This document shows positions 35,854 to 47,733 of a stretch of DNA of 64,000 nucleotides, one piece after another. This DNA is from Chlorella sorokiniana (taxonomy: Eukaryota > Chlorophyta > Trebouxiophyceae > Chlorellales > Chlorellaceae): contig CP084617.1 in the NCBI GenBank assembly GCA_025917655.1, positions 806,001-870,000 of the forward strand, given 5' to 3'. The notes under the pieces are model-generated. The model was not told the origin of the DNA. It ran no database searches and saw only the letters and a program-made list of their open reading frames with translations. Both the position numbers and the translations under genes were made by a program. Each line of letters opens with the position of its first letter. Within the stretch, counting starts at the first letter, position 1.

Positions 35854-38800
35854 TTACAAGCTGGGTGTGCTCAAGACCCCCTCTGCTGCTTTCTTCGCTG
35901 CACGCCGCTTGGCGTTCTTTGCCGCCGACTTGCTCATTGGCGGCGCAGCACCGGGCGGCAGGCTGCCGGCCGCAGCCGCTGGCCGCGCCGCCACGGCGCC
36001 GACCGGGATCTTGCCGCCCTTGTCCGCAGCGTCCCGCGCCAGGCTAAAGGTCGCCGCGGCGGCGGCCGCCGCGCCTGCCTTGCCGCGCATGTGCGGCGGC
36101 ACGCACCCCGCTGCCCTGACCGGCTGCGCAGGCAGCGCGGGCGCCTCTGCTGCCGCGCCGCCGTCGGCCGCTCCCGCAGCAGCGCGCGGGGACTGCGGGC
36201 GGTCTTCGCACGTGCCTGGGGGCGGGCAGCCAGGCTGCCTCGTACAGCACGTCCCGCTTCTCGCGGGCCACCAGCGTGCCGTCGTACTTGAAGACCTGGC
36301 ACAGGGTGGGGGCAGGTTTGCGGCAGCAGTGGTGCTCATTTCAGCGTGCATGTGTTTCTTTCCAGTTCTTATGATAGGGGGTTGAGGGTAAATATAACAT
36401 ATAAATATACTACAGAGTGCACAAGCAGCGGGGAGGGCGGGCGATGGACGCCGGTGCAGGGCGGGCACCGCTGCGCGTTGAGCGGCGGAGCGCGGGCGCA
36501 CAGCTCCTGCAGGCGCCCCACCCAGCCTTTCAAAACTGCGCCCGCAAGCGAGGCGAGCCCACCTGGAAGCCGTTGTCCACCCGCAGCCGCGGCGCCACGG
36601 TGGCCGCCAGCAGGTACCGCCCGCAGGGGGACCACTCCGCGGTGACGGCGTTCTCGCGCTGCGGGTGCACGGGTGCGGCGCGGCAGGGGCGGTGGGAAAA
36701 GGCGGTGGGAACGGCGCAAGCCGGCCAGGGCAGGCGCCCGCGCGCAGCAGCTGCCCGCCGTGCCTGCTGCCGCAGGGGCGCGGCCGGCTCGCGGCTCACC
36801 GCGTGGGGTGCCCATGGGCTTGCACTTGCCGTCGGCCTTCTTGTCGAAGAAGTGCAGGTCGCCCGGCAGGTTGCCGATGCCGGCCAGGGCCAGGAAGCGG
36901 CCCTGCGGGTTCCACCGCGCAGTGGAGAAGGGGCCGCTTCCCAGGTCGTACCTGGCCACGCAGCGGTCGGTGAACAGCGTGGTCTTGGCGGGCATGAAGC
37001 CGGCCACTGGGGGAGGGGGGAGTGTGGGTGTGGGTGGGTGGGTGTGGGTGAGGGGCGGCGCGGGGGGAGCGGCGGGCAGCAGGAAGGGTTTGGGGGAGGG
37101 CAGGCAGAAGGCGGGAATGCAGCGAGGGGATGGGCTGTGCGGCGGGCGCGCAGCCATTGCACGTGGCAGGGACCAGACGGCGGCAAGCTGCTGCCGCGGG
37201 GTTCTGAGCGTGCGTGATGGGCAGGCGGCGGCGCGGCACGCACCCACGACAAAGTAATCGCCCGCGGGTTCCACTGCACATCGTGGATGGGGCCGTCCTG
37301 CAGAGGGGTGGCGGTGGCAGTGGAGTGGGGGCAGGGCACGGGGAGAGCGGCACGCCTGAGGGCGGTGAGGGGCTGGTCGGGTTCTGTGGGCTGGCGTTGC
37401 AGCCAGCCCTCGAGGCGCGCTCAGACCCTCGCCCTGGGCTGCCACCGCTGCTGCTCCCGCTGCCTCTCGCCGAGCCTCACCTTGGGCAGCGGCACCTGGC
37501 ACTCGTTGGAGCCGTCGGCGGCCAGGAAGTACAGCTTCTGCTCGCCGTAGTACGACTGGTTGGTGGCGTCCACGTCGGACGCGGTCAGCGCCAGCAGGGC
37601 GCTGCCGCTCGCGTTCCACAGCAGGCGCGCCGCGTTGGCCTGCAGGCGCCGCGCACACCGGGCCGTGGGGATCTTTCCGAGTGCGAGGCCGAACAAGAGT
37701 ATAGCACAGCACACCAGATGGCCTGCCCTGGTCGCAGGGACGGCCCAGTGCTGGCCATTTCATCACTAGTCCCCATTCTTCTGCCATTCTTCACTGCCGC
37801 CCGCCCCTCACTCCATTACTGACTCTCCTCATCATTCTGTCCGGCCCCCAAACAGGGAGCAAGTGCCACGCACCCGGTAGAAGCTCTTGCGGCAGAGCGG
37901 CGCCGGCGCGTCCCCGCCCGCCGAGATGGCGGCGGGGTCGTACACAGCGCGACGAAGCCGGGCTGCCCTTGGCCTCCGGCACGTACGCGGCCAGCAGGGA
38001 GCGGCCCTCGGCGGGGCTCACCGCAAAGCCCGCCACGCCCTTCAGCGGCATGCGCTTGGACACGCCTGCAGGGGCGTTGCGGCGGGGGATGGGGCGACTC
38101 GGGCGTGCAGCAGCCAAAGCGGCAGGGGCCAGAAGCCGGAAGGCAGCTGCACGGCCTTGCCAGGAACCTCGTTGTACGCGTCCCCACCCTCCACCCTCAC
38201 ACCTCCACCATAGCCCCACCTGCGCAACCCCACCACCCCCACACATCTCCACCGTGCATGCACACACCCATAAGGGTGCCACACACCTGCCGCAAAGGCG
38301 TCTGTGGCGTAGATGTTGACGGCGTTGGTGACCTGGTGGAAGGCCAGGGCCTCATCTGCGGTGCGATGGGCATGACAGGCGGGCGGCTGAGGTGTGAAGC
38401 GTGCGTGAGCAGGAGGAGCAGGAAGACAAGGCCCCGCCGCACTTGCCGCTGCGGGACCGAGGGCACCCAGCTGGCCACGACCCAATGCTTGGAGAAAAGG
38501 GAGGAGGGGCAGCTGTGGTAGGCCTTTCTGGCGCCAGCACCCACCCGCCGTGAAGTGCACGCTGGGCCAGCTGTCCTTGGTGTACAGCTTTTGGTGCAGC
38601 GCCAGCAGGCACTCGCCGCTGGACAGGCGCCACACCTTCAGGTTCTTGTCGGCTGCCGGGCGCAAGCGCAGAGGGGCACAAAGGGAGGGTTCAGCCCCGG
38701 CACACCAGCACCCAAACTGCAACTCTGCTCATCTGCGCTGGGCGAAACGTGGGCGACGCACGCCGGCAGGAGCGTTCAGACAGCCTGCTGCGTTTCCGCG

Positions 38801-39260
38801 CCACACCTGCGCCGCTCTCATCCTTGGAGGGTCGCTGGAAGGTGAGCAGAAAGGTGCCCTTCGGCGAGAGGGCTGCCGCCATGACGGCCGGGATCTCCAG
38901 GCGCCGCAGCTGCTCCTTGCTGGTGGCATCCAGCACGGCGACGGCATCGCCGCCCACCAGCAGCAGGCGGGTGGCGTCAGCGGAGAAGACCAGGCTGCTG
39001 GCGGGCGCCCTGCAAGGCAGCGCGGCTATTGGAGGCTAAGCAGCTGATCCATTGCTTCATCGCGTGCTGGTTCGCTGCAAAAGAGTGCAAGCAACGCAAG
39101 GCAGGGCGCGCACCCAGCAGTGCCCGTCTGGGACACTTGGTGTGGTCCAGTGAGGAACTGAACATCCTCTGGGGTTCTGCCTGCACAATAAAAAGGGGAG
39201 AGGGCAGCGATGAAAGCCGCACGAAGGCGAGCAAGTTGCAGTCAAGGCGATGGAGGAGTT
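35854..39260 (-). CDS. EIF2A: Eukaryotic translation initiation factor 2A (eIF2A)
   Basis: Non-canonical initiator-tRNA delivery factor with a beta-propeller of WD-like repeats. Exons read in order: PEDVQFLTGPHQVSQTG near 39150, LRRLEIPAVMAAALSPKGTF near 38880, DKNLKVWRLSSGECLLALHQ near 38620, VTNAVNIYATDAFAA near 38310, GVSKRMPLKGVAGFAVSPAE near 38040, NASGSALLALTASDVDATNQ with SYYGEQKLYFLAADGSNECQ near 37550, the family hallmark GFMPAKTTLFTDRCVARYDL near 36990, SPCGRYLLAATVAPRLRVDN near 36600, and FKYDGTLVAREKRDVLYEAA near 36280. The C-terminus MSKSAAKNAKRRAAKKAAEG stops at 35854, so it is shorter than the animal protein, which carries a further coiled coil. The start is uncertain: MSDKLLHRLDCNLLAF just before 39260 is possible, but its splice phase to the next exon does not fit. 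Confidence 0.94.
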
Positions 39261-39494
39261 TGTCACTCACATGCTATTTGTAGACTCATTCTTACATAAG
39301 GAGACTGCGAATGAGATTGACAGGGTTCCAAAACATGAGGGCCATGTTATCATGCATTGGCCTGCTACGCCGCCGTGCTGGGAACTGTCTGAAATCTCCA
39401 ATCGACCTTCGAACGATCCGCATATGTTGCTGAAAGGCTGCTCCGGCAGCCCAGCCCTGCGGAACTCCCGCCTGCACCGCGCACACAAGGCGCG
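39261..39494. promoter_or_regulatory. Divergent promoter region, eIF2A / HAD-like gene
   Basis: About 230 bp, less GC-rich than the flanks, between the presumed eIF2A start and ATG 39495 of the rightward gene. No named element recognised. Confidence 0.45.
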
Positions 39495-42291
39495 ATGACC
39501 GGCCACAGCGAGGAAGATGAGTTTGCAGCAGCGCTAGACAGTGAAGCTGAGAGCGAGGAGGAACAGGAAGCCGGCGGCATGTTGCTGGGCAACGTGGTTG
39601 CCGACCGGCATGGCTTTCAGGAGCCTCAGGCGCCGCCAGCCATGTTGCACAGCGCCCCTGGGGGTTGGTGCAGGTGGGCAAGCTCCCAAACAAGTCGCCA
39701 AGAATGCCCTGCCCTGTGCGCCGGCGCCTGCCGCCGCCGCAGCCCGCCTGGTGCAAGGGGAGTTCATCATCAGCAACTTCGTTTAGCACATCCATCGTGC
39801 CGTCGTCCTTATCGCGTGGTCCCTTGTGAACTGAATGTGGCCTCCTGACTCATGCCCGCCGCTGCAGCCGCCGACGTTTGTGTTTGCGGGCAAGGGCAAG
39901 CAGGCGCTGGACGGCCGCCCGCTGCTCCTGTTTGACATCAACGGCGTTCTGATGCAGCACCGCTGGAACGGCACCAGCCACCAGGTGGGTGCTGCTTGCG
40001 TGGTCCGACACGTCGCCGGCGCGGGGGCTCCGCTGCCAGCACCCAGCTGCTGCCACGGCCCGTGGATTCCTTCCGCCGCCTGCCCCATCCGCTGTGGGCG
40101 TGCCCCCTGCCTGCCACGCAGCACGACCTGCGCCCGGGGTGCACCACCTGCTGCGCCTGCTGCCGCACTTCCGGCTCGGCGTCTACTCCTCCGCCACGCG
40201 CCCCACCATCGCCAAGGCGCTCTCCAAGCTGCACCACAACCTGGCCAACTTTGTGGAGCAGCGGCGCTGCGCGGCGGCCGAGCAGGCGGCTGCCGACCTG
40301 GCGGCCCAGCAGGCCCAGCAGGCAGGGGCGGCGCCCGCGCTGCCCACGGGCAAGAAGAAGCGGCGCGCGGCGCTGGCGGCTGCCGCGGCCGGCGGCGCCG
40401 GCGGCGGCGACTTTGACGCCGACGGCTCCCGCGGCGCCTGCCCCACATCTTGTTTGAGGTGGTGATGGCGCGGGACCACTGCCAGCCGGCTTCCCAGGAG
40501 TCGATCGAGGCGCGGGGGCGGCCGTGGGACACGGTGAAGCCGCTGGGGAGGTACTTTGCCAGCCTGGCGCGCGTGCTGCTGGTGGACGATTCGGGTGGGT
40601 GGCGCTGCGGCGTGGGGGAGGGGCGCGATGCCAGCCTGTCATCGCGTCAGTGCATGCCTGGCGCAAGCTGGTGACAGAATGTGGGGGTGGGGTGCATCTC
40701 ACCCCGGCTGCGGCTGACCAGCTGCGCGACATCGGCGCGGATGTGCTGTTGGGCTGCAGCAGGCTGATGCCCTCTGGGCTCCTGCTCCCCCTGTCCCCCC
40801 CGCGCAGCGCACAAGGCGGACGATGGCGAGGCCAGCAACATGCTGGTCACGCCCTGCTGGCACGGCGCGGCGCACCCGCTGGGGCGCGGCGACGGCGCGC
40901 TGCCGCTGCTGGTGGAACTGCTGCTGGAGAGGGCGGCGGCTGGCGCGGCCCAGGACCTGCGCCGCTGCTCCGCGGAGATCAGCGCCGCGCTGGCGGACGC
41001 CGCGGCGCGGCAGCTGGAGGCGGCCCAAGCCGCGCAGCAGCTGAGCGCGGAGGAGGCGGCGGCGGCTGCCGCCGTGCTGCAGGCCGCCGTGGCGGGCAGC
41101 GCGGCGGTGGCGGCGGCGGCGGCGGCGCTGGAGGCGCAGGGGAGGCTGAGGCAGCCACCAGCCCTGCTGCCGCTGCAGAGCCGCTGGCCCAGATGGATCA
41201 GCAGCAGCAGAGGCAGCAGGGCGCGAAGCGGGCGCGCGAGGAGGACATCAGCGCTCCGCCCTCGGCGGCGGGGCCAGAAGCTGGGGCCACAGCTGAAGCG
41301 GCCGAGGCGGCAGACACGACGCTGCCGCGGATGACGAAGAAGCAGCGGCGGGAGCTGAAGGAGCGGCAGCTCGCGGCACAGGCTGCCGCCCGCGCGACGT
41401 GGTGCTTGCGGCGGCGGCGGCGCTGGGCGGCAGCGGCGGCGGCGCGCCGGGCAGCGAGGGCGGCGGCAGCGTGCTGGGTGCCACCCTGGCTGAGATCAAC
41501 TCCTACCTGAACACCAGCTGGGAGCACCTCAGCCTGCTGCTCTTCAACCGCACAGCCAAGGCCGGCCTGACGGCCGCCTGCGCAGCCGGCCTGCTGCAGA
41601 TCAAAGGCGGCCGCGCCGGCAAGGCGGGCGGGCGGCGCTACGCGCGCACGGCGGCGGCGGGGGGAGGCGGCGGCGGCCAGCGAGCAGTACATCGCCGAGC
41701 TGGATGCGTACTGCCGCCAGCTGCCCGACCGCGCCGCGCTGCTGGCCCGCCTGGAGGCGTGCAGCCAGCAGCAGGAACCCGCGGAGGCAGCGGCAGAAGC
41801 GGGCGCGGCAGCAGCGGGAGTGGCGGCGGCGGCGGCGCTCCACCTGCAGCAGCAGCGGGGCGGCAGCAGCAGGAGAAGATGCGCTCTTGGAAGCAGGCTT
41901 CTTTTGGGAGAAGCCTTCCTCCTCAGCCGCCCAGAATGCGTCAGTATCCAACCCCAGGAGGCCGCAGCGCCGGCACCTGCTCCCAGCGCCGCGACAGCAG
42001 ACGCGCCGCCGCCGCCGCCGCCGCTGCCTGCGGGCGCCTCCGCCGACCTGTCGGCGCTGCAGCAGGCCGTGCTGCTGCACGCTGTGGGCCTGCTGCAGGT
42101 GCGCCCGGGCGTGTCGCTGGAGCAGGCGGTCGACTGGGTGGAGGCGGCGCTGCGAGGGGCGCACCCAGAGCTGCCGCTGCACGCCGACGGCGACGCCGAC
42201 GCGGCCGCCAGGAAGCAGCGCACGCGGCTGCAGCGCCTGCTGCGCAGCCACCTGCTGCGGGCGATGGAGGCCTGCCAGAAGGTTGGTGGGC
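39495..42291 (+). CDS. FCP1/NIF-like HAD phosphatase-domain protein, possibly the 5' part of a longer gene
   Basis: Starts at ATG 39495 with an acidic leader (MTGHSEEDEFAAALDSEAES). An exon from 39868 encodes the HAD catalytic strand in the form RPLLLFDINGVLMQHRW: one Asp of the usual DxDxT is kept, while the second is Asn-Gly (DINGV). Later exons give LRLLPHFRLGVYSSATRPTI near 40170, LFEVVMARDHC near 40450 and SLARVLLVDDSG near 40580 (the VDD strand), then NMLVTPCWHGAAHPLGRGDG near 40850. This order matches the FCP1/NIF fold, whose members dephosphorylate protein tails. The missing second Asp makes activity doubtful. Beyond 41000 the protein is Ala/Gln-rich with MTKKQRRELKERQLAAQAAA (nuclear-type basic helix) and NSYLNTSWEHLSLLLFNRTA. 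Several frame changes at G/C runs (40440, 41145, 41395, 41690) occur. No clear stop separates it from the next gene. Confidence 0.68.
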
Positions 42292-42542
42292 CGCCCGCCG
42301 GTTGGGCCTCTCCTGCCACAAGGAACCTGCGGGCCTCCTGCCACAACGCACCTGTGCCACCTCGCCTGCTGCAAAGCTGGATGCCTGGGAGCCGCGCAAC
42401 GGGCCTCCCTCCGTCCTCTTCATGCATTTGCCCCCTGCGGTCGGGCGCTTGCGCCTCCGCGGCACGTGCGCAAAGTCGTTGCGTGCGTTTGCTGCTGCTG
42501 ACTGCGCCACCCTGCCACCCCTCCCTGCTCCTTGCTGCTGCA

Positions 42543-45500
42543 GGAGGGTGTCGCCACGGTCAGCCGGCTGGGCCGGGCGCTCCCAACGCCATGGTGCTGT
42601 TTGTGCCGACGCCGGGCGCCGCGCAGCCGCCCGAAGCGCAGGTGGAAGCAGCGCTGCAGGTTGTGGCTGGCATGCTGGGTGGCGGCGCTGCCCAGCCGCA
42701 GCCTGCCGCCAGTCCAGCCAAACCCCGCGGGAGTCGGCAGGCGCAGCGGAGCCGGCGGCACCCCAGCCAGCCAGCTGGCCGGCGGCGGTGCCGGAGGCAA
42801 ACGCTGTGGCGGCAAGCGGAGCGGCATGGTCGCGACCACAGCTGCGGCGGTTGAGGAGGATGCTGCTGTGCCGATGCTGCTGGAGGTGTTTGAGGACCGG
42901 GCGCCGCCGCCAGCGGCTGCTCCAGCCGCGGTACAGGCTGCTGCTGGGTCGGCCCGGCAGGCGGCGGTGAGGAGGAGGAGGCCGAAGCTGCGCGGAAGCT
43001 GCAGGAGCTGGACGACGCGGCGGCGGCGCTGCAGGCGCGGCTGGCGGAGGTGCGGCGGCGGGCCGGCGAGGATGGGCTGTCGGGCAAGGCGCTGAGCCAG
43101 CGCGTGCTGTGCGCCGAGGTGGCGGCGCTGACGGGGCGCAGCGACGCCGAGCTGGCGGCGATGGGCGCCAAGGCGCTGAGGAAGCTGGCGCGGCAGGCGC
43201 GCGGCGCGGCGCGCGCGCGCGCGCGACGCGGCGGCCGGCAAGCGCAGCGCGGGCGCCGCCGCCGCGGCCCTGCTCGACCGCCTCTTCCCCGCGGCGGCGG
43301 GCGGCGACGAGGCCGCCTGGGCCGCTGCGTGCGCTGCGCTCAGCGAGGCGGAGCGGGAGGTGCTGCGGGGCCAGGGCATTGACCTGGAGGCGTACCGCCG
43401 GGAAGTGGCCACCAGGGCGCCGCCGCCCGCCCCGCCGCCAGCCTGGGCGACTGGCTGTGCGCGGGCGGCGAGGGCGAGGGCGAGGAGGAGGGCGGCTCGG
43501 CGGGGGAGGTGGATGGGCCGCCCGAGGGTGACGCCGAGGGGCTGGAAGCGGCGGCGGGGGCCCGCGCCGCCGCCACGCTGGATGCGGCGGTCGCGGCGCA
43601 CGGCGGACACTACCTGCGCTCTTGCGACGCTGCGGCGGCGGGGGCCGCGGGCGACGAGCAGCCCCCTGGTTCTGGGAGCAGCAGCAGCAGCAGGAGCAGG
43701 GGGCAGGCGCGCCTCTCCCTGCGCATCAGCAGCAGCAGCCGCAGCATGCCGCCTGGCAGCCGCAGGAGCAGCAGGAGCAGGAGCAGGCGGCGTGGCAGCA
43801 GCAGCAGTACTGGCAGCAGCTGCGGCAGCAGCAGGAGCAGGCGCTGTGGCAGGCGCAGGCGGCGGCGCAGCGCGGGCGGGCCCCCTGTCCCCGCTGCACC
43901 ACGAGGTGGCGGCGCTGGCGCTGCAGGCCACGCCCACCCCGCTGGAGGTGGCGGCAGTACAGGGCGCGGTGCTGGCGGTACAGGAGGCCGCGTGCAGCCT
44001 GTGGCCCGAGGCCCGCACAGCGCTCTTCGGCTCCCAGGTGGGCGCAGCTGCCGGGCAGGGCCCGCGGGTGCCAAGCCGCCCGACTCCCTGCAGCTCAAGC
44101 TGAGATCCGGCACTCTCGGCTTGGCCTACCGCCACCCAGCCTCCCCTGTGCTCTCCTGACAGTCCCCCTCCCCACCCTATCCCTCCTCCGCGCAGGCCAC
44201 CGGCCTGGCGCTGCCCGGGTCAGACCTGGACATCGTGGTGCTGGGGGTGGGCCCCACCCTGGCCAACGCCGCCACAGGTTTCACCCCGTGCAGGTGAGCA
44301 GCGCCCGCTTGTTGGGATGCAGCTGGCTGCCTGGGGTGCAGCTGGCTGCCTTGGGCGCAGCAGGCTGCCTGCCGGCCGCTTGCGCGCTGCCCGTGCCGGC
44401 CCTGCCAACCGCCGAGGTGCGCTGCCCCTGCCTGCCTGCCGCCGCCTGCAGCGCAAGCAGCTGTCGGAGCTGCTGGAGGATCTGTTGGACGCGCTGCTGC
44501 AGGTGCGCATGGCTGCATGTGTGTGTGAGAGTATGTGTGTATGTGTGCGTGTGTGCGGTGCTGGTGGGAGAGTGGGGAGATGGCTACCGGCCCAGTGGTA
44601 CTGCCGTCCCGCTCGCCGTCATGCATGGCCACCATCAATAGTCACCCGCCTGCCTGCTTCACGTGAACCCCCAACACCCCCCTGCCCCCCCCCACCACCA
44701 CACCCACAGCGTCGCCTGCTGGCGGGGCGGGCGCAGATCATCGAGGCTCGGGTGCCCATCATCAAGTGCCGCCTGGCCGTCGGTGGGTTGGGGGCGGCGC
44801 CAGACCCCGGCGCTCGGGGGCCCAGGCCCCGGACCGCAAAGCGGCAGGGCCCAGGGCTGGGGGCCCTCGTGCGCGGATGGTTGGACAAGGGGTGTCAACC
44901 CCCATGGCGGCTTTTGCTGCATGAGCCCCTCTGCCGGTTTTGCACTGTAGGACATGGCGCCCCAGCCCTTCCCCCTTTCTTGCTTTTTGCTTACCCCCGC
45001 AGGCGACGGCCTGGCAGCCGACATCAGCATGGGCGCTGAGAACGGCGCTCAGGCGGTGGACTTTGTGCGGCGGCAGGTGCTGGCGGTGCCGCCGCTGCGC
45101 CCGCTCTGCCTCGTCATCAAGGCCTTCCTGAGGTGATGGTGATGCCCACGCCGCGCCCGGGCTGCGCGGGCTGCAAGCATGCCTCTCTCCCTGCTGCTGC
45201 TGCTGCTGCTGCTGCCGCTGCTGAGCCTCCTGGCTGCGGGCACCGCCCTTGCGCATGTGCCGGCTGGCCATGCCCATGCCGCCCCGCCTCACACGCTGCT
45301 CCCACACGCTGTTCCCACTCGCTGCTGCCGCTCGCTGCTCAGCTTGCCTGTGCCCGTGTCGTTGGCGCAGGGAGCGGTGCGCCAACGAGGTGTTCACCGG
45401 CGGGCTCAGCAGCTACTCGGTGTTCAACATGGTGGGCCATCCCCCTGCCTGCTCCCCTTCCTCGCTGCCTTGCCGCTGCTGCTGCCCTGCTGCTGCTTCC

Positions 45501-47445
45501 CTGCTGCCACCCTGCTGCTGCCCTGCTGCTCGCCCCAACTCGGAGCTTGCTGGTGCTGGGCTGCCGCAGCGGAGCGGTGCAAGCCCAGCCCTTGCTTGTG
45601 AGTCGACTCTGCATGTGCCCCTCCCCTCCTGGCCCCTCTGCTTGCAGGTCATGGCGCACCTGCAGCTGGAGGGCTACCAGCCGGGCCTCGCCAACCCCTC
45701 GCACGAGGCGGCGGCGCAGCAGCAGCAGCGCGGCCGCGGCGGCCGGGCCGGCCGCGCGCCGCCGCCGCCGCTGCCCGCCGACCTGCAGGAGACGCTGGGC
45801 TTCCTGCACCAGCTGGCCGCGGGGCGCTGCCTGCGATGTCGCAGGCGGGGGTGCGCAGCAGCAGGGGGGGGGCAAGGCGCCTTCCGCGGACCTGGGCACC
45901 CTGCTGTGGGGCTTCTTCGACCGCTTTGGTGCGCTGCCTTCCTTCACATTTTCTGCCTGCTTGCCTTGCTTGGCGCAGGCTTCCCCTGCTTCAGCTCCAG
46001 CCCTGCTTCTGTTTTGTCGCGCTGCGCACCAGCTGCCCCCTGCTCCTGCTCACTGCCCCCACCCGCCGCCCACCCCTCCCCTCCCGCCCCCGGCCCCTCG
46101 CAGGCAACCACTTTTCCTACGCCAAGCAGGCGGTGAGCATCCGCATGGGCGGCGTGTGCCTGAAGCTGCGGCAGTGGAAGAACCCGCGGCGGCCGTGGGC
46201 CCTGGCGGTGGAAGACCCTCAGGAGATGGGCAAGGACATCGGCGGCGGCTCCACAGCCATCCGGGGTGCGCGGCTCCTGTGGGTGTGGGGGCGGAGCGCG
46301 ACCTCTGGAAGCGGGGGCCGGGGGGGTAAAGGGGGGACGCGCATGCGTTGACTTGTCGTGCCCAAGTGAAGGGCGCTGCCTGGTCGGGCCTGAGTGCCAA
46401 GCTGGCGATGGCAGCGATGCCTGGCGCCTGCCATGGGGTCGGGGTTTGAGCTCCCTGGCTGGCCCGCTGAGCGCATCCCTCCAGACCCCGAACCCCAACC
46501 GCAACCCACCCACTCTCACACCTCGCTGCAGAGATCAAGGAGAGCTTTGCCCAGGCAGCAGAAATGCTGGCCGAAGTGTGCGAGGACCTCGATGCCAACG
46601 ACGCAGCTGCGGCGGCGCCGCCGCCGGGTGCTGCGGGCGGCGGCGGCGGCGCGCTCCGCCGCAGCAGCGGCCGGGCCAGGGGCCGCTGCTGGGCGGCGTG
46701 CTGAACCTGGAGGCGGCGGTGGGGCGGGGCCCGGAGGCCATCAAGTGAGTTCTGCTGGGGCGGCGGCTGCAATGCGTTTGTTGGTTGGCAGATGCGCATC
46801 ATTCCTGCCTTGTGCAAGTGCGGGATGCCTGCGTGTACATCAAGCGGCCCTGCGTTAACTACAACAGCAGTATTAAAATCCCCCCACACTCTACCCCCAA
46901 ACCTCAGAGCGCGCGCCGCCATGGAGGCTACCGCCGCCGCCAAGAGCCAGGCGCTGCTGCACGAACGCATCAAGGCCGGCGTGGCGGTGGGGCGCGGCGG
47001 CCGGCGGCGGCGCCGCGCCGCGCCCGCTCAAGGGCAAGGCCGCCTCTCGGGCCACCAGGGCGGCGGCCAAGGCCGAGCGGCGGCAGCGCCTGGCGGAGGC
47101 GAACGAGGCGTACCTGACGGGGCGGCGGCGCGGCGGCGGCGGCGAGGCGCGGCAGCAGCAGCAGCAATCGCCCGCCGCGGGGCGCAAGCCAGGCAGCAAG
47201 CGGGGGCGAGCGGTGGAGGCGGCGTGGGGCAACACGCGCGGCCAGTACAAAGATGTGAGCGACGACGACGGCGGCTGGAGCCTGCGCAAGCAGAAGAAGG
47301 GCAAGGCCAAGAAGGGCGCCGCTGCCAAGGGCTCCGCTGGCAAGGGCGCCGCCGGCAGGGCGCCGCCGCCTCCGCCAAGAAGCAGAAGCGGGCCAAGGCG
47401 CAGGGCGAGGGCGGCGGCGCGAAGAAGCGGGCGCGCAAGGATTGA
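42543..47445 (+). CDS. Trf4-type non-canonical poly(A) polymerase / terminal nucleotidyltransferase
   Basis: Exosome-associated RNA-tailing enzymes of this family (Trf4/5, PAPD5/7) add short A tails. Shown by exons: Gln-rich linker near 43750, LEVAAVQGAVLAVQEAACSL near 43960, ALFGSQ then ATGLALPGSDLDIVVLG near 44215 (the GS motif and two catalytic Asp), RKQLSELLEDLLDALLQ, AQIIEARVPIIKCRLAV near 44740, GLAADISMGAENGAQAVDFV near 45030 (third Asp), PPLRPLCLVIKAFLR, CANEVFTGGLSSYSVFNM near 45400 and VMAHLQLEGYQP, then DLGTLLWGFFDRFG and NHFSYAKQAVSIRMGGVCLK near 46130. That is nucleotidyltransferase followed by PAP-associated domain in the right order. The C-terminus is basic (GGWSLRKQKKGKAKKG and a final KKRARKD), nuclear-like. 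The part before 43800 is low-complexity and frame-broken, and may belong to the upstream gene. The start is unknown; ATG 42592 (MVLFVPTPGAAQPP) is one choice. Confidence 0.88.
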
Positions 47446-47733
47446 GTGGAGGCAACAGGGGGTCCTTCTGTCGCGTATCATGATTCCTGCATGCCCCCTG
47501 ACACTTTGATTTTACTAACACACTTTTGTCCGCAGCTTCTGTCCATCACTTTGCCTTGCACATCACCCTTACAACCCGGCCGCTGTCTGCATGTCTGTCG
47601 CATCTGCGAGAATGTCGGTTTACGTTCTTTTTGGCATCACTTCTGTTTGGCAGCGAGTGGCAGCGCTGGCATGCAGCGCAGCGCTCGGGAGGCCCCTGGA
47701 GGGGAGGCGCCCGCGGGAGGGGAGGGGGCGCCG

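Noticed and set aside
36369-37787. A 472-codon open frame on the minus strand over eIF2A
   Set aside because: It is GC-rich read-through, mostly Arg/Ala/Pro, while the true eIF2A exons lie in other frames with splice sites.
39200-39270. MSDKLLHRLDCNLLAF as a firm eIF2A start
   Set aside because: The splice phase to the next exon does not fit, so it is mentioned only as a candidate.
45180-45560. CTG-rich stretch as a coding poly-Leu protein
   Set aside because: It lies in introns of the Trf4-like gene, between exons that join in the expected order.
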